Positions 55,597-64,000 of a DNA stretch of 64,000 nt are shown in pieces (position 1 is the stretch's first letter; each line of letters begins with the position of its first letter). The stretch spans positions 42,266,177 through 42,330,176 of the forward strand of contig NW_026622863.1 in NCBI RefSeq assembly GCF_023065955.2. Direction: 5' to 3'. The DNA comes from Ursus arctos (lineage: Eukaryota > Chordata > Mammalia > Carnivora > Ursidae). A model generated the notes under the pieces. The model was not told where the DNA came from. It did no database searches and worked only from the letters and a program-made list of their open reading frames with translations. The translations under genes were made by a program, and so were the position numbers.

Positions 55597-56248
55597 CTGT
55601 AGTGTCATTTGCAAATATCTTCTCCCATTCCGTGGTCTGCCTCTTAGTTTTTTTTTTTTTTTTTTTTGACTGTTTCCTTGGCTGTGCAGAAGCTTTTTAT
55701 CTTGATGAAGTCCCACAAGTTCATTTTATCTTTTGTTTCTCTTGCCTTTGGACATGTGTCATGAAAAAAGTTGCTGTGGCCGATGTCATAGAGGTTGCTG
55801 CCTATGCTCTCCTCTAGGATTTTCATGGATTCCTGTCTCACATCGAGGTCTTTCATCAATTTGGAGTTTATCTTTGTGTATGGTGTGAGAGAGTGGTCAA
55901 GTTTCATTCTTTTGCATGTAGCTGTCCAAATTTCCCAGCACCATTCATTGAAGAGACTGTATTTTTTCCACCGGATGTTTATTCCTGCTTTATCAAAGAT
56001 TAGTTACCCAAAGAGCTGAGGGTCCATTTCTGGGTTCTCTGTTCTGTTCCACTGGTCTATGTGTCTGTTTTTGTGCCAGCACCATGCTGTCTTTGTGATC
56101 ACAGCTTTGTCGTACAGCTCGAAATCTGGCATTGTGATGCCCCCAGCTTTGTTTTTCCTTTTCAACAGTTCCTTCGTGATTCGGGGCCTTTTCTGGTTTC
56201 ACACAAATTTAAGGGCTATTTGTTCCAGCTCTTTGAAAAATGTCATTG

Positions 56249-56815
56249 CGTAGTGAAGAGAAGGGCCATATGCATCCCAATATTCATAGCAGCATTGTCC
56301 ACAATAGCTAAATCGTGGAAGGAGCCCAGATGCCCTTCAACAGATGACTGGATTAAGAAGATGTGGTCTATCTATACAATGGAATATTACTCAGCTATCA
56401 AAAAGAACGATTTCTCAACATTTGCTGCAAAATGGATGGCACTGGAGGAGATAATGCTAAGTGAAAGAAGTGAAGCAGAGAAAGACAATTATCATATGGT
56501 TTCTCTCATCTATGGAACATAAGAACTAGGAAGATCGGTAGGGGAAGAAAGGGATAAAGAAAGGGGGGTAATCAGAAGGGGGAATGAAACATGAGAGACT
56601 ATGGACTCTGAGAAACAAACTGAGGGCTTCAGAGGGGAGGGGGGTGGAGGAATGGGATAGGCTGGTTATGGGTAGTAAGGAGTGCACTGGGTGTTATACA
56701 CAACTAATGAACTGTGGAGCTTTACATCAAAAACCAGGGATATACTGTATGGTGACTAACATAATATAATAAAAAAAATACTATTATAAAAAAATATATA
56801 AATGAAGTCAGAGAA
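56249..56815 (+). mobile_element. Severely truncated L1 3' end (stacked copy 1)
   Basis: Starts within the last part of ORF2 (open 56061-56522 across the junction) and runs through the 3'UTR to tatggtgactaacataat and an A-rich tail near 56770-56810. It is the first of three sense 3' ends lying head to tail inside one target-site duplication. Confidence 0.85.
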
Positions 56816-57892
56816 AAAAAAGATAAAAAGCTTCTGCACAGCGAAGGAAACAGTCAAAAAACTAAGCGGCAGCCCACAGAATGGGAGAAGATATTTTCAA
56901 ATGACACTACAGATAAAGGTATCCAAGATCTACAAAGAACTTCTTAAACTCAATACATGGGAAACAAATAATCAAATCAAAACATGGGCAGAAGATATGA
57001 ACAGACACTTTTCCAATGATCACATACAAATGGCTAACAGACACATGAAAAAATGTTCAAAATCATTAGCCATCAGGGAAATTCAAATCAAAACCACACT
57101 GAGATACCACCTTATGCCAGTTAGAATGGCAAAAATAGACAAGGCAAGAAACAACAATTGTTGGAGAGGATGTGGAGAAAGGGGATCCCTCCTACATTGT
57201 TGGTGGGAATGCAAGTTGGTACAGCCACTCTGGAAAACAGCGTGGAGGTCCCTTAAAAAGTTAAAAATGGAGCTACCCTATGATCCAGCCATTGCACTAC
57301 TGGGTGTTTACCCCAAAGATACAGACGTAGTAAAGAGAAGGGCCATATGCACCCTAATGTTCATAGCAGCGATGTCCACAATAGCTAAATCGTGGAAGGA
57401 GCCGAGATGCCCTTCAACAGATGACTGGATTAAGAAGTTGTGGTCTATCTATACAATGGAATATTACTCAGCTATCAGAAAGAACGAGTTCTCAACATTT
57501 GCTGCAACATGGACGGCACTGGAGGAGATAATGCTAAGTGAAATAAGTCAAGCAGAGAAAGACAACTATCATATGATTTCTCTCATCTATGGAACATAAG
57601 AACTAGGAAGATCGGTAGTGGAAGAAAGGGATAAAGAAAGGGGGGGTAATCAGAAGGGGGAATGAAACATGAGAGACTATGGACTATGAGAAACAAACTG
57701 AGGGCCTCAGAGGGGAGGGGGATGGGGGAATGGGATAGACTGGTGATGGGTAGTAAGGAGGGCACGTATTGCATGGTGCACTGGGTGTTATACACAAGTA
57801 ATGAATCATCGCACTTTACATCAGAAACCGGGGATGTACTGTATGGTGACTAACATAATATAATAAAAAATCATTTAAAAAAAAAAGAAAAA
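56816..57892 (+). mobile_element. Truncated L1 3' end (stacked copy 2)
   Basis: Begins further upstream in ORF2 (aaaagcttctgcacagc) and continues through the C-terminal Cys-rich region and 3'UTR to an A-rich tail at about 57865-57892. A 265-residue frame (56802-57599) remains open, a C-terminal ORF2 fragment only. Confidence 0.85.
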
Positions 57893-58345
57893 GAAGATGT
57901 AGTCCATATATACAATGGAATATTACTCAGCCATCAAAAAGAACTATTTCACAACATTTGCAGCAACATGGACAGGACTGGAGGAGATTATGCTAAGTGA
58001 AATAAGTCAAGCAGAGAAAGACAATTATCATATGGTTTCACTCATTTATGGAACATAAGAAATAGGAAGATCAGTAGGAGAAGAAAGGGAAGAATGAAGG
58101 GGGATAAACAGAAGGGGGAATTAACCACGAGAGACTGTGGACACTGGAAAACAAACTGAGGGCTTCAGAGGGGAGGGGGGTGGGGGATTGGGATAGGCCG
58201 GTGATGGGTAGTAAGGAGGGCACGTATTGCATGGTGCACTGGGTGTTACACGCAAGTAATGAATCATAGAACATTGCATCAGAAACTAGGGATGTACTGT
58301 ATGGTGACTAACATAAAATAAAAAATTATTATTAAAAAAAAAGAA
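57893..58345 (+). mobile_element. Severely truncated L1 3' end (stacked copy 3)
   Basis: Sense L1 3' terminal piece starting just before the end of ORF2, with the usual 3'UTR G-rich tract (ggggaggggggtgggggatt) and a poly(A) ending at the right copy of the 13-bp duplication. Confidence 0.85.
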
Positions 58346-58608
58346 AAAAATGTCATTGGTATTTTGATCGGGATGGCATTGAAAGTGTAGATTGCTCTGG
58401 GTAGCATAGACATTTTTATGTTTATTCTTCTGATCCATGAGCATGGAATATTTTTCTATCTTTTTGTGTCTTCTTCAATGTCTTTTAAGAGTGAATTGTA
58501 GCTGAGAACTTCCCTAATCTGGCAAAGGAAACAAGCATTCGTGTCCAAGAGGCAGAGAGGACCCCTCCCAAGGTTAATGAGAACAGACCTACACCACATC
58601 ACGTCATA

Positions 58609-58998
58609 GTGCAATTCTCAAATATTAGATACAAGGATACAGTATTGAAAGCGGCCAGGGGGAAGAAATTCCTTACGTACAAAGGGAAGAATATCAGAAT
58701 AACCTCAGACCTGTCTAGAGAGACCTGGCAGGTTAGGAAGAGTTGGCAGGGTATTTTCAAAGCTCTATCTGAGAAGGACATGCAGCCAACGATCCTTTAT
58801 CCAGCAAGGCTGTCACTCAGAATTGATGGAGAGATAAGGATCTTCCAAGATGGGCAGAAACTGAAGGAATTCGTAACCACCAAGGCAGCCCTACATGAGA
58901 TATTAAGGGGGGAGTTCTATAAAAGTAAAAAGGCCCCACGAGTGATACAGAAGAGAAATTTACAATCTATAGAAACAAAGACTTCACAGGCAACATGA
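58609..58998 (+). pseudogene. L1 ORF1 C-terminal relic fused to the inter-ORF spacer
   Basis: Carries the C-terminal part of ORF1p. A one-base shift near 58914 removes the normal stop seen in the intron-1 copies (RGVL then stop), so the frame reads through the spacer. It ends at a TGA overlapping the ORF2 ATG (ATGA at 58995-58998). Confidence 0.8.
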
Positions 58999-61900
58999 CA
59001 TCATTAAAATCGTATCTCTCAATAATCACTCTCAATGTGAATGGCCCAAATGCTCCCATAAAACACCACAGGGTTGCAGATTGGATAAAAAGACATGACC
59101 CATCCATTTGCTGTCTACAAGAGACTCATTCTGAACGTAAAGATACATCCAGACTGAAAGAGAAGGGATGGAAAACCATTTTTCATGCCAATGGACCTCA
59201 AAAGAAAGCTGGGGTAGCAACTCTCAGACAGATTATATTTTAAACTAAAGACTGTAGTTAGAGATACAGAAGGGCACTATATTATTCTTAAAGGATGTAT
59301 CCAACAAGTGGATATAACAATTATAAATATCTATGCCCCCAACAGGGGACAGCTAGATACACAAGCCAACTCTTTTTTTTTTTTTAAAGGTTTTATTTAT
59401 TTGACAGAGAGAGACAGCCAGCGAGAGAGGGAACACAAGCAGGGGGAGCGGGAGAGGAAGAAGCAGGCTTATAGCAGAGGAGCCTGATGTGGGGCTCGAT
59501 CCCATAACGCCGGGATCACGCCCTGAGCCGAATGCAGACGCTTAACCGCTGTGCCACCCAGGCGCCCCTACAAGCCAACTCTTAACCACAAAATAGAGAC
59601 ATATAGATAATATGTTAATAGTAGAGGACCTCAACACTCCTCTCTCAGCAATAGACAGATCACCTAAGCAGAAAATCAACAAAGAAACAAGAGCTTTTAA
59701 TGACATACTGGACCAGATGGACCTCATAGATATATACAGAACACTCCACCCCACAACAACAGAGTACTCATTCTTTTTGAATGCACATGGAGCTTTCTCC
59801 AGAACAGACCATATACTGGGTCACAAAACAGGTCTCAACGGATACCAAAAGACTGAAATTATTCCCTGCATATTCTCAGACCACAATGCTTTGAAACTGG
59901 AGCTCAATCACAAGGAAAAAATTGGAAGAAACTCAAACACTTTGAGACTAAGAACCTTCCTGCTCAGGAATGATTGGGTAAAACAGGAAATTAAAAATCA
60001 GATTAAGCAATTTTTGGAGACCAATGAGAATGAAAACACATCAGTCCAAAACCTATGGGACACTGTAAAGGTAGTCCTAAGGGGAAAATACATAGCCATT
60101 CAAGCCTCACTCAAAAGAATAGAAAAAATCTAAAATGCAGTTTTTATATTCTCACCTCAAGAAGCTGGAGCTGGAACAGAAGAACAGGCCTAACCCACAC
60201 GTGAGAAGGTAGTTGATCAAGATTAGAGCAGAGATCAATGAATTAGAAATGAGGAACACAGTAGAGCCGATCAACAGAACTAGAAGCTGGTTCTTTGAAA
60301 GAATAAATAAGATCAATAAGCCACTGGCCAGATTTATTCAAAACAATAGAGAAAGGACCCAAATTAATAAAATTATGAATGAAAGGGGAGAGATCTTGAC
60401 CAACACCAATGAAATAGGAAGGATCATTAGAAACTTTTATGAACAGCTTTATGCCAATAAATTAAACAACCTGGAAGAAATGGAAGCTTTCCTGGAAACC
60501 TATAAACTACCAAGACTGAAACAGGAAGAAATTGATTATTTAAATAGACTAATTAATTATGAAGAGATTGAAGCAGTGATCGGAAACCTCCCCCAAAACA
60601 AGAGTCCAGGGCCTGACGGATTCCCCAGGGAATTCTACCAAACATTGAAAGAAGAAATAATACCTATTTTCCTGAAGCTGTTTCAAAAAATAGAAACAGA
60701 AGGAAATCTACCAAACTCATTCTATGAGGCCAGTATTACCTTGATCCCCAAACCAGGTAAGGACCCCATCGAAAAGGAGAATTACAAACCGATTTCCCTA
60801 ATGAATATGGACCTCAAAATCCTCAACAAGATCCTGGCTAATAGAATCCAACAGTACATTAAAAGGATTATCCATCATGACCAAGTGGGATTCATACCTG
60901 AGATGCAAGCGTGGTTCAACATTCGCAAATCGATCAACGTGATACATCGTATCAACAAGAAAAGACTCAGGAACCATATGATCCTCTCAATTGATGCAGA
61001 AAAAGCATTTGACAAAATACAGCATCCTTTCCTGATTAAAACCCTGCAGAGTGTTGGGATAGAGGGTACATTCCTCAATCTCATAAAAACCATCTATGAA
61101 AAGCCTACAGCAAATATCATTCTCAATGGGGAAAAGCTGGAAGCCTTTCCCTTAAGATCAGGAACACGACAAGGATGTCCACTCTCACCACTACTATTGA
61201 ACATAGTACTAGAAGTCCTTGCAACAGCAATCAGACAACAAAAAGGGATAAAAGGTATCCAAATTGGCAAAGAAGAAGTAAAAATGTCTCTCTTCGCAGA
61301 TGACATGATACTCTATGGAAAACCCAAAAGAATCCATGCCTGAACTATTAGAAGTTATAGAGCAATTCAGTAATGTGGCGGGATACAAAATCAATGCTCA
61401 GAAATCAGTTGCATTTCTACACACAAATAATGACACTGAAGAAAGAGAAATTAGGGAATCCATCCCATTTACAATAGCACCAAAAACCATACGTTACCTT
61501 GGAATTAACTTAACCAGAGATGGAAAGGATCTATATTCTAGAAACTACAAATCACTCTTGAAAGACATTGAGGAAGACACAAAAAGATGAAAAATATTCC
61601 ATGCTCATGGATCGGAAGAATTAGCATAGTTAAAATGTCCATGCTACCCAGAGCAATCTACACTTTCAATGCTATCCTGATCAAAATACCGAGGACATTT
61701 TTCAAAGAACTGGAACAAATAGTCCTTAAATTGGTATGGAACCAGAAAAGGCCCCAAATCGCCAAGGAACTGTTGAAAAGGAAAAACAAAGCTGGGGGCA
61801 TCATAATGCCGGATTTCGAGCTGTACTACAAAGCTGTGAACACAAAGACAGCATGGTACTGGCACAAAAACAGACACATAGACCAGTGGAACAGAATAGA

Positions 61901-63019
61901 GAACCCAGAAATGGACCCTCGGCTCTTTGGGCAACTAATCTTTGAAAAATCAGGAGAAAACATCCAGTGGAAAAAAGACAGTCTCTTCAAGAAATGGTGC
62001 TGGGAAAATTGGACAGCTACATGTAAAAGAATGAAACTTGACCACTCTCTCACACCATACACAAAGATAAACTCCAAATGGATTAAAGACCATGATGTGA
62101 GACAGGAATTCATCAAAATCCTAGAAGAGAACATAGGCACCAACCTCTACGACATCGGCCAAAGCATCCTTTTTCATGACACATCTCCAAAGCAAGAGAA
62201 ACAAAAGATAAAATGAACTTATGGGACTTCATCAAGATAAAAAGCTTCTGCACAGCCAAGGAAACAGTCACAAAAACTAAGAGGCAGCCCAAGGAATGGG
62301 AGAAGATATTTGCAAATGATACTACAGATAAAAGACTGGTATCCAAGATCTACGAAGAACTTCTCAAACTCAATACATGAGAAACAAATAAACAAATCAT
62401 AAAATGGGCAGAAGATATGAACAGACAGTTTTCCAATGATCACATACATATGGCTAACAGACACATGAATAAATGTTCAAAATCATTAGCCATCAGGGAA
62501 ATTCAAATCAAAACCACACTAAGATACCACCTTATGCCAGTTAGAATGGCAAAAATTGACAAGGCAAGAAACAACAATTGCTGGAGAGGATGTGGAGAAA
62601 GGGGATCCCTCCTACATTGTTGGTGGGAATGCAAGTTGGTACAGCCACTCTGGAAAACAGTGTGGAGGTCCCTTAAAATTTTAAAAATTGAGCTACCCAG
62701 TGACCCAGCCATTGCACTACTGGGTATTTACCCCAAAGATACAGAAATGGTGAATAGAAGGGCCATATGCACCCCAGTGTTCATAGCAACATTGTCCACA
62801 ATAGCTAAATCATGGAAGGAACCGAGATGCCCTTCAACAGATGACTGGATTAAGAAGTTGTGGTCCATATATACAATGGAATATTACTCAGCTATCAGAA
62901 AGAATGAGTTCTCAACATTTGTTGCAACATGGACGGCACTGGAGGAGATAATGCTTAGTGAAATAAGTCAAGCTGAGAAAGACAATTATCATATGGTTTC
63001 TCTCATCTATGAAACATAA
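58995..63019 (+). pseudogene. L1 ORF2 relic in the sense L1
   Basis: Starts MTSLKSYLSIITLNVNG at 58995. Open segments are 58995-59243, 59612-60133, 60213-61343 (reverse transcriptase with FADD), 61315-61590, 61587-62216 and 62417-63019. It is interrupted by a Can-SINE and several frameshifts and is not functional. Confidence 0.85.
59375..59569 (-). mobile_element. Can-SINE inside L1 ORF2
   Basis: Antisense Can-SINE with a perfect 14-bp duplication acaagccaactctt at 59361-59374 and 59570-59583, inserted in the endonuclease-coding part of ORF2. Confidence 0.95.
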
Positions 63020-63305
63020 GAAGTAGGAAGATCGGTAGAAGAAGAAAGGGATAAAGAAAGGGGGGTAATCAGAAGGGGGAATGAAGCATGAGAGACTATG
63101 GACTCTGAGAAACAAACTGAGGGCTTCAGAGGGGAGGGGGGTGGGGGAATGGGATAGACTGGTGATGGGTAGTAAGGAGGGCACATATTGCATGGTTCAC
63201 TTGGTGTTATACACAAGTAATGAATCATCGCACTTTACATCAGAAACCAGGGATGTACTGTATGGTGACTAACATAATAAAAAACATTTAAAAAATAAAA
63301 TAAAT

Positions 63306-64000
63306 ATTTAAGCCTTAGTCCTATGTTTTTATCTTTAATGGCTTCTAAAATGCTTGTTGCTTTTCAGTTACCTGGAGAAAGGTTTTGTGCCATTCCTCTA
63401 CCGATCATCTAGAGTGGAAACTAGTTCTCCAATAATGGAATTCTTCTGGCTTAGAAATGGAAATATCTGCATTGGGACTTAAACAGGTTGTGCCTATACA
63501 GAAATCCAGACAGTCCTCTTGGCCATCAGGGTAAGGGCCAGTATAAGAAGTGCTAGGGCAGGGTAAAAGTTCATCTTGAAATATTAAGATGATGAAACTC
63601 CAAGAATAACACATCAGAGTTGCCTATTTTAATATCTACAGATGTAAATCAATCCTTCAGAAATCTAGCTGAGCACCTGGAAGATTCCCCAGAATTCTAA
63701 TAAAGTAAGCAATATTCTCTAGAAGTCAGATTGTGAATTGTTGTGTGGGAAATATTCTTAATCAGTAAGGCACAACTAACCGACTAAAGAAATGATCCAG
63801 CTGCAACATCACAACTGAGTGGGTACAGTCAGGTGTATTTCACATTGCAGAAGCACATTCCTAAGTATTTGTACCTTTGAAAGATAAAAAACACAAGTTC
63901 CTATATTCAGGAAGTTGGAGATAGCATTCGGCTTTATGAATCTAGCAATGGCTGGCTTGTTAAATAAGTTACAGTAAGTCCACATAATAGAATACTAACG
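63306..64000. other. No gene recognised at the right edge
   Basis: AT-rich unique-looking DNA. No KRAB-A exon, zinc finger or named repeat seen. Confidence 0.45.

Larger units (their letters stand above)
55597..58503 (-). mobile_element. Antisense L1 ORF2 fragment split by an insertion
   Basis: 55597-56248 and 58346-58503 together form a continuous antisense piece of L1 ORF2. It corresponds to 18990-19770 of the intron-1 copy and has neither a 3' end nor a poly(A). A block of sense L1 3' ends (56249-58345) interrupts it and is flanked by the 13-bp repeat aaaaatgtcattg at 56236-56248 and 58346-58358. A T-run at about 55650-55668 is an expansion not seen in the other copies. Confidence 0.8.
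58504..63305 (+). mobile_element. 5'-truncated sense L1 of about 4.8 kb
   Basis: Runs from mid ORF1 through ORF2 and 3'UTR to an A-rich tail at 63275-63305. It is interrupted by a Can-SINE at 59375-59569. No clear target-site duplication pairs the ends; the left edge abuts an antisense L1 fragment at 58503. It lies in the opposite orientation to the intron-1 L1s. Confidence 0.85.

Overview
The window reads as nuclear DNA of a carnivoran mammal, most likely a caniform such as a bear or related arctoid. The evidence is about two dozen tRNA-derived Can-SINE copies, most with the box ending in ccacccaggcgcccc and the (TTTA/TAAA)n-AAGATTTT tail, and several young carnivore-type L1 elements whose 3' ends share a short signature. 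It contains one well-supported protein-coding gene. Nearly everything else is transposon-derived or unassigned intronic and intergenic DNA.

The gene is a KRAB C2H2 zinc-finger repressor on the + strand, which I recognise as ZFP30. A CpG island and promoter lie at about 15.75-16.75 kb, with a non-coding first exon ending near 16454. The exons are: start codon 33982-34066, KRAB-A 35730-35856, KRAB-B 36829-36921, and one large terminal exon from 42773 to the stop at 44127 carrying a spacer and 13 tandem fingers. The junctions are in phase and give 527 codons, or 528 with an alternative tandem acceptor. Human ZFP30 lies in the chromosome 19q13.12 KRAB-zinc-finger cluster, so this is probably the orthologous cluster.

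Layout: 0-15 kb holds old L1 pieces on both strands, an MLT1-type LTR, several Can-SINEs and stretches with nothing recognisable. 15.75-17 kb is the promoter. 17.7-29.3 kb, in the first intron, is a nested block of two antisense L1s, one full length with its GC-rich 5'UTR, flanked by a 15-bp target-site duplication. A MIR-like repeat expanded into three 92-bp tandem copies follows at 29.37-29.64 kb. 30-44.1 kb holds the coding exons with SINEs, MER5-like DNA-transposon relics and MIR pieces in the introns. 46.4-51.4 kb is a MaLR LTR plus an ERVL-type endogenous retrovirus relic (integrase and dUTPase regions, 3' MLT2 LTR), itself hit by another LTR and a SINE. 52.9-53.9 kb is an old L1 tail carrying an antisense RPL35 processed pseudogene. 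54.2-55.1 kb is a diverged duplicate of the ZFP30 start-codon exon region. 55.6-63.3 kb is a second large L1 complex: an antisense ORF2 fragment split by three stacked L1 3' ends, then a 4.8-kb sense L1.

I found no bacterial-type system, CRISPR array or tRNA/rRNA gene, and nothing I would call a new biological system. The points most worth checking are the duplicated KRAB-ZNF start exon, the three-finger block duplication and degenerate fifth finger in ZFP30, the inverted L1 pair flanking the ZFP30 coding exons, and the nested L1 structures.
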